From: Deltaproteobacteria bacterium
Lineage (GTDB): Bacteria; UBA10199; JADFYH01
Direction: 5' to 3'
Assembly (NCBI GenBank): GCA_015233135.1
Contig: JADFYH010000003.1
Coordinates: forward strand, 1-43,020
Length of the DNA: 43,020 bases
The position numbers were made by a program, and so were the translations under genes. How positions within the stretch are numbered: position 1 is the first letter of the stretch; every line of letters begins with the position of its first letter. Shown piece by piece: positions 8,911 to 16,188 of this stretch. Below the pieces are notes generated by a model. It had not been told where the DNA came from and ran no database searches. It saw only the letters and a program-made list of their open reading frames with translations.

Positions 8911-9216
8911 ATGAGCTACGATAGACATGACAGGAATGACAGAAACGATAGAAATGATAGAAACGATAATTATTCCGCTAACAATGACACCCGAAGAAAA
9001 TTTGTTCGAAGAAAAAGTTGCCGTTATTGTGGTGATAAAGAGTTTAAACTTGATTTTAAGAATGGCAAAATGTTGTCCTTTTTTATTTCGGAAAGAGGGC
9101 GAATTATTCCTCGTCGCATTTCGGGAAACTGTGCGCTTCATCAGCGTCATTTGACTACGGCAGTTAAACGGGCTCGGGTGATGGCCTTAGTGCCCTTCAC
9201 TTCCACTCAACGCTAG
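8911..9216 (+). CDS. rpsR: 30S ribosomal protein bS18
   Basis: bS18 of 101 residues. The S18 core starts near residue 28 with RRKFVRRKSCRYCG. It includes ISERGRIIPRRISGNC and ends with HQRHLTTAVKRARVMALVPF. CRYCG and GNC suggest a possible zinc-binding form. The first 25 residues are an unusual tandem Arg-Asn-Asp repeat (DRNDRNDRND), encoded by imperfect 9-bp DNA repeats. AAAGGAG precedes the ATG. It partners bS6, encoded just upstream. Confidence 0.95.
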   Translation: MSYDRHDRNDRNDRNDRNDNYSANNDTRRKFVRRKSCRYCGDKEFKLDFKNGKMLSFFISERGRIIPRRISGNCALHQRHLTTAVKRARVMALVPFTSTQR

Positions 9217-9230
9217 AAGTTTGGAGGTCC

Positions 9231-10259
9231 ATGCGAGAACGCGGGCTAAATTTAGCGCTTTGTAATTTGATTGTACTGTTTCTTTTTTTTAGTGGTGTGT
9301 TTGTTTATTTAACACCGCTGCTGCTCTTTTACATTTCTAAGCGTTTTTCCTTACTGAAGAGCTTTCTGTTTTCGGCGATGCTGTTGCTGGAGTTTGTCTT
9401 AATCTTTGGCCTGGTTTTCAAATTGGGCATTTCTCCAGAAATACTACGCAAGGTTTTTAGTTCTCTTTCATGGACACCAGGTTTTGCTTATTACGATTTT
9501 TTCGGAATAAAAGGTGTTGCCTGGGGGATGTTTTATTATTGGATGGTTTTGATGGCTACGGGTTTGATGCTCGCGTATCAAAGCCAGTTTCCTCAAAAAT
9601 GGTTTCATTTAGTCCTGAAAGTTGCGGCCTTTTCTTTTGTTCTTCTTGTAGGCCTTACAATTTTTCTTTCGAAAGGAAATTTTTTCGAACTTGTTGCCTT
9701 GATGAAAAATTACCTGGGAAAGAGTTTTGATTTGGTTTTGCAGATGCCCAAACAGTTTGAAGGGGAAGAGGTTTTGTTTTTAAAGTCAAATCGAGATTTA
9801 CTGTTGCAGACCTTGGTTTTAGTTTCCCCGGGTTTTTTATTTTGTTTCTTGATGCTTATGGTGGCCTTGAATGATTCTCTCAGTAAGGGATTATTTCGTC
9901 ACTTGTTTGAAGTAAAAGTCCAGCCTTTCGAACTTATGGTTTTGCCTTTTACCTGGGTTTGGTTTTTTATCGCTACTTTTGCTTTGTACTTGGGTAATTC
10001 TTATCTCTTGGGGGGTTTTGAAGTTGAAGCTGTTTTGGTTAATTTTTTTGTTTTTTTTACCTTTGCCTTTTTTTTCCAGGGCCTCGCGGTGTTGCATCTT
10101 TATTTGAGGCGTTTTGCTTTAGAGACTTGGGTGATAGTTTTGGGATATTTGAGTTTGTTTTTAGTATTTCAACCCCTGCTTTTGTTGATTTCTTTAATGG
10201 GCATCCTAGATGCCTGGTTTGATTTTAGAAAATTGAATGCAGTTTTACCCAAGGCATAA
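9231..10259 (+). CDS. DUF2232-like multi-pass membrane protein
   Basis: A very hydrophobic 342-residue protein with about eight predicted transmembrane segments (for example residues 9-30, 42-66, 97-117, 128-148, 195-213, 237-260, 268-290 and 302-327). No catalytic motif is visible. Its place between rpsR and rplI is where DUF2232/YybS-family proteins are encoded in many deltaproteobacteria and Firmicutes, and length and topology fit. That family may relate to substrate-binding subunits of membrane transporters, but the function is not established. GGAGG (9223-9227) precedes the ATG. Confidence 0.75.
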   Translation: MRERGLNLALCNLIVLFLFFSGVFVYLTPLLLFYISKRFSLLKSFLFSAMLLLEFVLIFGLVFKLGISPEILRKVFSSLSWTPGFAYYDFFGIKGVAWGMFYYWMVLMATGLMLAYQSQFPQKWFHLVLKVAAFSFVLLVGLTIFLSKGNFFELVALMKNYLGKSFDLVLQMPKQFEGEEVLFLKSNRDLLLQTLVLVSPGFLFCFLMLMVALNDSLSKGLFRHLFEVKVQPFELMVLPFTWVWFFIATFALYLGNSYLLGGFEVEAVLVNFFVFFTFAFFFQGLAVLHLYLRRFALETWVIVLGYLSLFLVFQPLLLLISLMGILDAWFDFRKLNAVLPKA

Positions 10260-10297
10260 TGCCTCTGGGTGAATGAGAGGATATATTGGAGGATTTT

Positions 10298-10741
10298 ATG
10301 CAGCTGATTTTACAAGAGGATATTTATAATTTAGGCAAAGCGGGTGACATCGTAAAGGTTCGTGAAGGATACGGCAGAAATTTTCTGCTTCCTCAAAAGA
10401 AGGCAGTGATTGCTAATCCAAAAAATATTGTTGAAATGGAACATCACAAAAAAGTGATTGCAGGTCAGCAAGCGAAGCGAGTGAAAGAGGCCGAAGGATA
10501 CAAGGCTAAAATCGAAGCTTTGTCAGTGAGTGTTGCCAAAGAAGCGGGAGAAGAGGGCAAACTCTTTGGTTCAGTGACTAGCCATGAAATTGCAGAGGCA
10601 TTATTAGCCCAAGGAATTCAAGTGGACAGGCGCTTGATCCATATTGCCGAGCCCATAAAACGTCTGGGAGATTTTGAGGTGTCGGTTCGTTTGGTAGGTG
10701 ATGTGAGTGCAAAAATAAAAGTTCAAGTCGTGAAAAAGTAA
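10298..10741 (+). CDS. rplI: 50S ribosomal protein bL9
   Basis: bL9 of 147 residues, the standard length. The N-terminal RNA-binding domain has MQLILQEDIYNLGKAGDIV and then VREGYGRNFLLPQKKA. A long connecting helix leads to the C-terminal domain, with KLFGSVTSHEIAEAL. ATG 10298 has GGAGGA (10288-10293) at ideal spacing. An upstream TTG at 10286 is in frame but precedes that site, so I reject it. dnaB follows after 19 nt. Confidence 0.96.
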   Translation: MQLILQEDIYNLGKAGDIVKVREGYGRNFLLPQKKAVIANPKNIVEMEHHKKVIAGQQAKRVKEAEGYKAKIEALSVSVAKEAGEEGKLFGSVTSHEIAEALLAQGIQVDRRLIHIAEPIKRLGDFEVSVRLVGDVSAKIKVQVVKK

Positions 10742-10760
10742 AGAGGCCGGAGGCCGTGCT

Positions 10761-12122
10761 TTGCATCCTTCCAATTCAGACCCTTACAAAACACCCCCTC
10801 ATAATCATGAGGCGGAGCAGTCTGTCTTAGCGGGCATTCTAATTGATCCGGATGCCTTGGGTAAGGTGCTTGAGTTCATCATCCCGGATGATTTTTACCG
10901 GGAATCTCATCGTAAAATTTTTCATGCCATGGTTACCCTTTTCGAAAAAGGGGAGCCCACCGATTTGTTAGTGGTGGCCAATGAGTTGAAGCGTTCGGGA
11001 GCCCTAGAGGAAATAGGGGGCTATACTTACTTGTCTTCTCTGGTCGATTTACTTCCTTCTTCGGCAAATATTGTCAGTTATGCGCGTATCATCAAAGAGA
11101 AGGCTGTGTTGCGAGGGCTTATTCATGCGGCCACAGAAATCATCAGCCAAGGTTACGATTCCATCGATAACATTGATTCTTTTTTAGACAACGCCGAACA
11201 AATTATTTTTCGTGTCTCCGAAAAAAGATCCCATCAATCTTTTTATCCCGTCAAAGACATTGTCAAACAATCCTTTAAAGACATCGAAAGTCTACATGAA
11301 AAAAAAGGCTTACTCACCGGAACGCCCACCGGCTTTCGAGATCTGGATCGGCTGACTTGTGGACTTCAATCCTCTGATCTTATTATTGTCGCTGGTCGTC
11401 CTTCCATGGGGAAAACGGCTCTTGCCTTAAATATGGTTGAGAATGCTTCTTGTGACCACGGTGTCTGTACCGCAGTTTTTTCCTTGGAAATGAGTAAAGA
11501 ACAACTGGTTCAGCGCATGCTGTGCGGTTTAGGAAAAGTGGACGGTTCTAAACTTCGGGGTGGTTTTTTAAATCATGACGATTGGACCCGTCTTACCAAA
11601 GCTGCCGATAAACTTTCTCGTGCACCCATGTTTATTGATGATACCCCAGCCTTGTCCATTTTGGAAATGCGAGCCAAGGCCCGCCGTTTAAAAAAAGAAA
11701 ATAATTTAGGTTTGATTGTGGTCGACTATTTGCAACTGATGCGTGCGGCCCAACATTCGGATAGTCGTGAACGGGAAATTTCAGAAATTTCCAGATCTCT
11801 AAAGGCCCTCGCCAAAGAACTGAGTGTGCCAGTGATTGCGCTTTCGCAGTTGAATCGTAGTGTTGAGAACCGTGCTGACCGACGTCCTCAACTTTCCGAT
11901 TTGCGTGAATCGGGGGCTATTGAACAAGATGCCGACGTGATTGCCTTTATTTATCGAGACGAAGTCTACAATAAGAATAGCGTGGATAAAGGGGTTGCTG
12001 AAATCATTATTGGAAAACAAAGGAACGGCCCCATCGGTATGGTGAGACTCGCTTTCCTTAGCCATTATACCCGCTTTGAAAATTTAGCCGCTATACCCGA
12101 CAATATGCCTCAATATGGATAA
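10761..12122 (+). CDS. dnaB: Replicative DNA helicase DnaB
   Basis: DnaB is the hexameric helicase that unwinds the replication fork. The protein has 453 residues. The N-terminal domain begins PPHNHEAEQSVLAGILIDP, the classic DnaB opening. The C-terminal RecA-like domain has a Walker A GRPSMGKTA near residue 212, a Walker B LGLIVVDYLQLM, and SQLNRSVENRADRRPQLSDL near residues 358-377. No intein is present. I accept a TTG start at 10761 because GGAGG lies about 8 nt upstream and no ATG exists before the conserved N-terminus. It overlaps rdgB by 8 nt. Confidence 0.95.
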   Translation: MHPSNSDPYKTPPHNHEAEQSVLAGILIDPDALGKVLEFIIPDDFYRESHRKIFHAMVTLFEKGEPTDLLVVANELKRSGALEEIGGYTYLSSLVDLLPSSANIVSYARIIKEKAVLRGLIHAATEIISQGYDSIDNIDSFLDNAEQIIFRVSEKRSHQSFYPVKDIVKQSFKDIESLHEKKGLLTGTPTGFRDLDRLTCGLQSSDLIIVAGRPSMGKTALALNMVENASCDHGVCTAVFSLEMSKEQLVQRMLCGLGKVDGSKLRGGFLNHDDWTRLTKAADKLSRAPMFIDDTPALSILEMRAKARRLKKENNLGLIVVDYLQLMRAAQHSDSREREISEISRSLKALAKELSVPVIALSQLNRSVENRADRRPQLSDLRESGAIEQDADVIAFIYRDEVYNKNSVDKGVAEIIIGKQRNGPIGMVRLAFLSHYTRFENLAAIPDNMPQYG

Positions 12123-12726
12123 GCTTAAAGTCGTTTTAGCCACCCAAAATTTGCACAAGCTTAAAGAAATTACCAAGATCTTGGAAAGTCTACCTATTGA
12201 ATGGGTCTGCTTAAAAGAGTTTTCCCATATTCAAGTGGCGGAAGAGACAGGTTTCAGCTTTCGGGAGAATGCCTTGCTTAAGGCCCATGCTATTGCCCAA
12301 CAAACGGGCTTTGTTACCGTGGCTGATGATAGTGGTTTTAGTGTAGATGCCCTGGAAGGCCGCCCAGGGATTTACTCTGCCCGCTATGCTGGCGAAGGAG
12401 CGAGTGATGCAGAAAACTTGAAAAAAGTGCTTAAAGAATATTTGTCTAGTCCAATGAAAAATATAAATAAAAAATCTTCTTTTATTTGTGCGCTTGCTTG
12501 GGTGGACCTTCAAAAAAATATTCAAAAAGTATTTGAGGGGCAGGTCCAAGGTGAAATAATTGAAGTCCCTGTCGGAGAAAATGGTTTTGGCTACGACCCC
12601 TTATTTTATTTTCCTTCCTTGAACAAAACGTTTGCACAGCTGAGTGCTGAAGAGAAAAACAAGCTTTCTCACAGAGCAATAGCCTTTTTAAGATTGAAAC
12701 GATACCTTCTAGAAACCTATTTTTAG
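12115..12726 (+). CDS. rdgB: RdgB/HAM1 non-canonical purine NTP pyrophosphatase
   Basis: The enzyme hydrolyses dITP, ITP and XTP to monophosphates, keeping deaminated purines out of DNA and RNA. The 203-residue protein carries the family patterns LATQNLHKLKEI (with Asn and Lys at the substrate site), VADDSGFSVDALEGRPGIYSARYAG (about residues 69-93), GENGFGYDPLF, and KNKLSHRAIA near the C-terminus. Its ATG lies inside the last codons of dnaB, which implies translational coupling. Confidence 0.95.
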   Translation: MDKLKVVLATQNLHKLKEITKILESLPIEWVCLKEFSHIQVAEETGFSFRENALLKAHAIAQQTGFVTVADDSGFSVDALEGRPGIYSARYAGEGASDAENLKKVLKEYLSSPMKNINKKSSFICALAWVDLQKNIQKVFEGQVQGEIIEVPVGENGFGYDPLFYFPSLNKTFAQLSAEEKNKLSHRAIAFLRLKRYLLETYF

Positions 12727-12751
12727 GATGTATTCCCGTTTGTTATCCCTA

Positions 12752-12780
12752 TTGACACAAGGCGTCATAGAACGTATACG
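12752..12780 (+). promoter_or_regulatory. Strong sigma-70 promoter upstream of a small ORF
   Basis: A perfect -35 TTGACA (12752-12757), a 17-nt spacer and -10 TATACG (12775-12780). It lies 25 nt after the rdgB stop and would begin transcription near 12787. It serves the small ORF at 12802 and possibly tRNA-Pro 270 nt further on. Confidence 0.75.
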
Positions 12781-12801
12781 CCCTAGGAAGGGGGATTATT
12801 T

Positions 12802-13002
12802 ATGAACCGCATATTCTCAAAAAATGAAGTATCAATAATAAGGAGCATGCACTGCCAGGGCCTCTTAGCTCATTCCAGGGGGTCCACCATAATGGATCAA
12901 GTGGCTCCGTTGGATTGGATTCCTAAAAATTATCAGCATTATTTAAAGGATATCTGTGAAAAACAGAAGGAGTACTCCCCTCGCAAAGAAACAATCCACT
13001 GA
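12802..13002 (+). CDS. Small hypothetical protein (66 aa)
   Basis: I recognise no family. The ORF has its own consensus promoter (12752-12780) and AAGGGGG about 7 nt before the ATG, so it is better supported than a random frame of this size. The product is mixed in charge with no signal peptide or transmembrane segment. It has Lys, Glu and Tyr in the last 25 residues and two cysteines. It lies between rdgB and tRNA-Pro. It could instead be the leader of a tRNA transcript or a small RNA whose frame is fortuitous. Confidence 0.5.
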   Translation: MNRIFSKNEVSIIRSMHCQGLLAHSRGSTIMDQVAPLDWIPKNYQHYLKDICEKQKEYSPRKETIH

Positions 13003-13057
13003 ACACAGATATTTCCATTGAATTTTCTGCTCCGGCGTGGTGAGCTGCCAGTGGGTC

Positions 13058-13131
13058 CGGGGAGTAACTCAGACTGGTAGAGTGCCAGCTTTGGGAGCTG
13101 GAGGCCGCAGGTTCAAATCCTGTCTCCCCGA
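13058..13131 (+). tRNA. tRNA-Pro(TGG)
   Basis: The acceptor CGGGGAG pairs with CTCCCCG, with A as discriminator. The anticodon arm CCAGC-TTTGGGA-GCTGG gives TGG. The T arm has GGTTCAAATCC. CCA is not encoded. A terminator follows at 13155-13190. A 77-aa frame on the opposite strand (12923-13156) is a shadow of this gene. Confidence 0.95.
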
Positions 13132-13154
13132 TTAGGTTAATCTCTAGTAATGTC

Positions 13155-13190
13155 AAGCGCTTAGAAAAATAATTCTAGGCGCTTTTTTTT
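13155..13190 (+). terminator. Intrinsic terminator after tRNA-Pro
   Basis: AAGCGCTTAGAA pairs with TTCTAGGCGCTT (one G-T pair) around a short A-rich loop, followed by a run of T. It ends the tRNA-Pro transcript and faces the convergent tRNA-Leu gene. Confidence 0.85.
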
Positions 13191-13196
13191 GTCTAG

Positions 13197-13282
13197 TGCC
13201 CGAGGCCGGAATCGAACCGGCACGATCGTTTCCAATCACAGGATTTTAAGTCCTGTGTGTCTACCAGTTCCACCACTCGGGC
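13197..13282 (-). tRNA. tRNA-Leu(TAA)
   Basis: Read on the minus strand, the acceptor GCCCGAG pairs with CTCGGGC. The anticodon arm CAGGA-CTTAAAA-TCCTG gives TAA. A long class II variable arm (about 15 nt) is present, as expected for Leu. CCA is not encoded. It is co-oriented with tRNA-Cys, 28 nt upstream of it in the direction of transcription. Confidence 0.95.
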
Positions 13283-13310
13283 AACCCGATCTTTCTTTGA
13301 AAAAGATCCA

Positions 13311-13382
<72 letters not shown>

Positions 13383-13390
13383 ATTCGTTC

Positions 13391-13474
13391 GCCTTGGCAA
13401 AGCCAAGGCTCTCTAAAGTCAGGGGAAGATCTTGCTCTCCCCCTGACTACCCCCATCGCTTGGTGGATGCGATG
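13391..13474. other. Three consecutive hairpins in an intergenic region
   Basis: Perfect stems follow one another: GCCTTGGC/GCCAAGGC (13391-13409, loop of 3), GTCAGGGG/CCCCTGAC (13418-13447) and CATCGC/GCGATG (13454-13474). On the plus strand they precede hpt. On the minus strand they form the region before tRNA-Cys. None has a T tract, so they are not typical terminators. They could be a structured leader, a small RNA or a repeat. I see no gene between 13383 and 13636. Confidence 0.5.
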
Positions 13475-13600
13475 AGTAAAAACTTCCATAAATTATTTTA
13501 TACTGCGTTGCTCCTCCTTAGCCCTCAGTCTGCGTCGGGCGCCTTGTCTAAAAGAATTTCTGAAAATTTTTCTTAGGTACTCAAACGGTTCAAAGATCAG

Positions 13601-13630
13601 TTGACCTCTCAAATTAGAGCGGACTAGCCT
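13601..13630 (+). promoter_or_regulatory. Putative hpt promoter (leaderless arrangement)
   Basis: -35 TTGACC (13601-13606), an 18-nt spacer and a weak -10 TAGCCT (13625-13630). Transcription would begin at or next to the ATG at 13637, and there is no Shine-Dalgarno sequence. The -10 match is poor, so confidence is modest. Confidence 0.4.
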
Positions 13631-13636
13631 TACAGC

Positions 13637-14188
13637 ATGCCATCAAATCGTGTCAAATTGAAACATAATATTAGTGTGCTCTTCACTCAGGAGCAGCTTC
13701 AACAGCGAATTGCCCGGTTAGCCCAACAAATTAGTCAGGATTATCAGGGAAAAGAGCTTGTTGTTATTGGAGTTTTAAAGGGAGCCTTTGTTTTTATGGC
13801 CGACTTGGTACGTCAAATTGACTTGCCCTTGCGTTGCGATTTTTTAAGGGTTTCGAGCTATAACTCGCAGGGGAAAAGTGGGGCCTTACGCTTGGAATTT
13901 GACATGACTCAGCCCATTGAAAATCAGGAGGTTTTATTGGTGGAAGACGTATTGGACACTGGGAAATCGCTTGGCTTTTTGATCGATCATCTGAAAACAA
14001 AAAGACCAAAAAGTTTAAATATTTGTTGCCTGCTCGACAAGAATTTAAAGCCGGATATCTCCGCTCAAATTCGTTATTTGGGCTTTCATGTCCCCCAAAA
14101 ATATCTGGTGGGATATGGATTGGATTTGGATGGTTATTACCGCGAACTGCCTTATGTGGGAAATGTGGAAGAAATAGAAAATGGGTGA
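13637..14188 (+). CDS. hpt: Hypoxanthine phosphoribosyltransferase
   Basis: Hpt salvages hypoxanthine and guanine by joining them to PRPP. The 183-residue length is typical. The PRPP-binding loop LLVEDVLDTGKSL is near residues 100-112. The flexible loop DFLRVSSYNSQGKSG and the C-terminal base-binding YLVGYGLDLDGYYRELPY are both present. No ribosome-binding site is visible, and a -35/-10 pair places the transcript start at the ATG, so the mRNA may be leaderless. The gene stands alone, with a toxin-antitoxin pair downstream behind its own promoter. Confidence 0.94.
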   Translation: MPSNRVKLKHNISVLFTQEQLQQRIARLAQQISQDYQGKELVVIGVLKGAFVFMADLVRQIDLPLRCDFLRVSSYNSQGKSGALRLEFDMTQPIENQEVLLVEDVLDTGKSLGFLIDHLKTKRPKSLNICCLLDKNLKPDISAQIRYLGFHVPQKYLVGYGLDLDGYYRELPYVGNVEEIENG

Positions 14189-14211
14189 AAAATAAGCCCT
14201 AAATAAGAGAC

Positions 14212-14262
14212 TTGACCATATTCCATATATAGAGTATTTCTTAAAAAAGATGTATATATGGA
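14212..14262 (+). promoter_or_regulatory. RES-Xre promoter and inverted-repeat operator
   Basis: -35 TTGACC (14212-14217), 17-nt spacer, -10 TATTTC (14235-14240). An inverted repeat TCCATATATA (14222-14231) and TATATATGGA (14253-14262) brackets the -10 and start region. The right arm lies just before the antitoxin ATG at 14269 and also carries TGGAG as its ribosome-binding site. Type II antitoxins usually repress their own operon, so these arms are the likely operator. Confidence 0.65.
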
Positions 14263-14268
14263 GTTGTT

Positions 14269-14661
14269 ATGTTGCAGGCATTGGCCAAATCAAAAACAGA
14301 CCCCCAATTGGCTGGGCCTGCCCTTAAGGCCTTTTTCAATATCGTTGAGAAGGCTTGGAATCTGAGCACGCTAGAGCAAAAAAAACTGCTGGGTATTTCT
14401 GCAGATTCTACTTTCTACAAATTCAAAAAAGAAAAAAACGGGACTTTAAGCGAGGATACTCTAGAACGAATTTCCTACATTTTTGGAATTTACAAAGACT
14501 TGCATCTTTTACTTCCCAATGCAGAAGCTGCAGATGCCTGGATTAAAAAGCCCAACAACGCAACTATTTTTGGAGGAAGGTCTGCTTTACAGCGTATGCT
14601 TTCGGGTCGCGTGGCTGATTTATACGTTGTCCGTCAATATCTGGATGCTCAGAGGGGTTAA
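14269..14661 (+). CDS. Xre/MbcA/ParS-type antitoxin of a RES-Xre pair
   Basis: A 130-residue protein of the Xre-MbcA-ParS antitoxin type. The N-terminal half is helix-turn-helix-like (about residues 20-70, with the stretch LLGISADSTFYKFKK). The C-terminal DUF2384 toxin-binding domain has FGGRSALQRMLSGRVADL and ends VRQYLDAQRG. It should neutralise the downstream RES toxin and repress the operon through the inverted repeat overlapping its promoter. The toxin ATG follows one base after this stop, so the two are coupled. Confidence 0.88.
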   Translation: MLQALAKSKTDPQLAGPALKAFFNIVEKAWNLSTLEQKKLLGISADSTFYKFKKEKNGTLSEDTLERISYIFGIYKDLHLLLPNAEAADAWIKKPNNATIFGGRSALQRMLSGRVADLYVVRQYLDAQRG

Positions 14662-14662
14662 A

Positions 14663-15343
14663 ATGAATATTCCTCTCTCTCGCATTTTATGGAAGTCGAG
14701 TTTTCGTATCATTGCCAGCCGATATCCTACCATTCACCCCTTTGAAAAAATTTCTTCACCTGAAGATTGGGAAGCCTTGTTTGAAATTGAAGCCATGACG
14801 AACGACAGGTTGCGACATGCCAAACAAGAAATAAAATATTTTGAAGAATCTAAAATTCCTGAACAAGAAAATCGCACTTATATTTTAGCGCCATTTATCC
14901 ACCTCAACCCTTTAGGCAGTCGTTTTAGTGATGGAAGTTGGGGGGTGTATTACGCTGCAAAATTTATTCAAACTGCCATAGCAGAGACGAAGTACCATCG
15001 TGAAAATTTTATGAGAGCTACTTTGGAAAAAGCAATGAATATAGAAATGCGAGTGATTACGGCCACAATCAAGGGATTGTTCCATGATATTCGAAACCCG
15101 GGAAGCACCGCCAAAACAGTTTTAGATAATGAGAGCTATCAAGCTTCACAGAGGCTTGCAAAACATCTCAAAGCTAAAAATTCCGATGCCTTACTTTATC
15201 CTAGTGTAAGAGATTTAGAGCATCGCGAATGCGCGGCGGTGTTTAATCCACAACGAATTAGCCATTGTCAGATTGACAAGCATCTTCTTTATCACTGGGA
15301 TGGAAAGTGTATTAGTCAGGTTTTGGAGATAAAAGAGATTTAA
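14663..15343 (+). CDS. RES-domain toxin (NAD+-degrading)
   Basis: RES toxins deplete cellular NAD+ by phosphorolysis or hydrolysis. The 226-residue product has the RES pattern: an early Arg in FRIIASRYP, the GSRFSDGSWGVYYAA block near residues 90-105 with the Arg and Tyr expected at the active site, a Glu in AIAETKYHR, and YPSVRDLEHRECAAVF near residues 185-200 with the Ser. ATG 14663 follows an AGAGGGG site. The reading frame extends back to 14483, but that part overlaps the antitoxin in another frame. The gene overlaps convergent ubiA by 4 nt. All key residues seem present, so it is probably active. Confidence 0.87.
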   Translation: MNIPLSRILWKSSFRIIASRYPTIHPFEKISSPEDWEALFEIEAMTNDRLRHAKQEIKYFEESKIPEQENRTYILAPFIHLNPLGSRFSDGSWGVYYAAKFIQTAIAETKYHRENFMRATLEKAMNIEMRVITATIKGLFHDIRNPGSTAKTVLDNESYQASQRLAKHLKAKNSDALLYPSVRDLEHRECAAVFNPQRISHCQIDKHLLYHWDGKCISQVLEIKEI

Positions 15344-16188
15344 ATCCCAAAATAAACAGATACTAAAAACAACAAACTAATTAAACCATTGGTCTGAAAA
15401 AAAGCGGCGTCGATTTTTGATAAATCCTTAGGGCTTACCAGACTATGTTGACGAATAAACAATAGTGCCATGATCATCAGCCCTACATAATATTCCCAAT
15501 GAAGTGCGGCGATTAATCCAGTTTGAATAAAAAATAAAAAAGCAAAGAGATGCATCCACCGGGCAAGAGTGAACGCTTCTTCAATGCCTAGTTTCACGAC
15601 CAAAGAATGCAGATCACTTTCTTTGTCAAATTCATAGTCCTGCGCGGCATACAAAATGTCAAAACCCGCTACCCAGAGTAATACTCCAAATCCCAGAGAG
15701 AGCGGTGTTGCAGATAAATTGTTGGTGATGGCAATCCATGCCCCGATGGGAGAAATCCCGAGGGAAAGTCCCAAAAAGAGTTGCGCATAATGTGTAAAGC
15801 GTTTGGTGTAAGAATAAAAAAACAATATAAATAAAACCAGGGGAGAAAGCCAAAAACAAAGCTTTCCCAAGAGGTAAGAAACAAAAATAAATCCCAATGA
15901 TGAAAACGCCACCAGCATCCAGGTGTATTGTTTTGAAACTATTCCTTTCGGAATTTCTCTGGTCTTTGTTCTGGGATTGTTTGTATCAATTTCTGCATCC
16001 GCCAGGCGATTAAAGGCCATGGCTGCTGTTCGGGCAAAAAAAACCGCCAAAACAATGCGAAAAAAGCTGACCATACTAGGAGCGCCTTGAGAGGCAAGCA
16101 ACATCGAGCCCAATGCAAAGGGCATGGCAAAAATGCTGTGAGAAAATTTAATGAGCTCGAGAATGTTTTTAATCTTTTGAAGAGGCAC
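15340..16188 (-). CDS. UbiA-family prenyltransferase, probably MqnP
   Basis: An integral membrane protein of 282 residues with about eight or nine transmembrane helices. It has the UbiA aspartate motif in NRLADAEIDTNNPRT (about residues 60-74) and a second in YAAQDYEFDKESD (about residues 180-192). Such enzymes attach a polyprenyl chain to the aromatic ring of quinones. Since mqnD and mqnE lie elsewhere in the window, menaquinone by the futalosine route is the likely pathway and MqnP the likely role. A UbiA acting on 4-hydroxybenzoate is the alternative. It starts with GTG at 16188, with AAGGAA upstream, and overlaps ubiX by 20 nt. Confidence 0.85.
   Translation of the reverse strand: MPLQKIKNILELIKFSHSIFAMPFALGSMLLASQGAPSMVSFFRIVLAVFFARTAAMAFNRLADAEIDTNNPRTKTREIPKGIVSKQYTWMLVAFSSLGFIFVSYLLGKLCFWLSPLVLFILFFYSYTKRFTHYAQLFLGLSLGISPIGAWIAITNNLSATPLSLGFGVLLWVAGFDILYAAQDYEFDKESDLHSLVVKLGIEEAFTLARWMHLFAFLFFIQTGLIAALHWEYYVGLMIMALLFIRQHSLVSPKDLSKIDAAFFQTNGLISLLFLVSVYFGI

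Noticed and set aside
12923-13156. A 77-aa frame on the minus strand containing GETGFEPAASSSQSW
   Set aside because: This is a well-known kind of false gene produced by reading tRNA sequence antisense. It covers tRNA-Pro.
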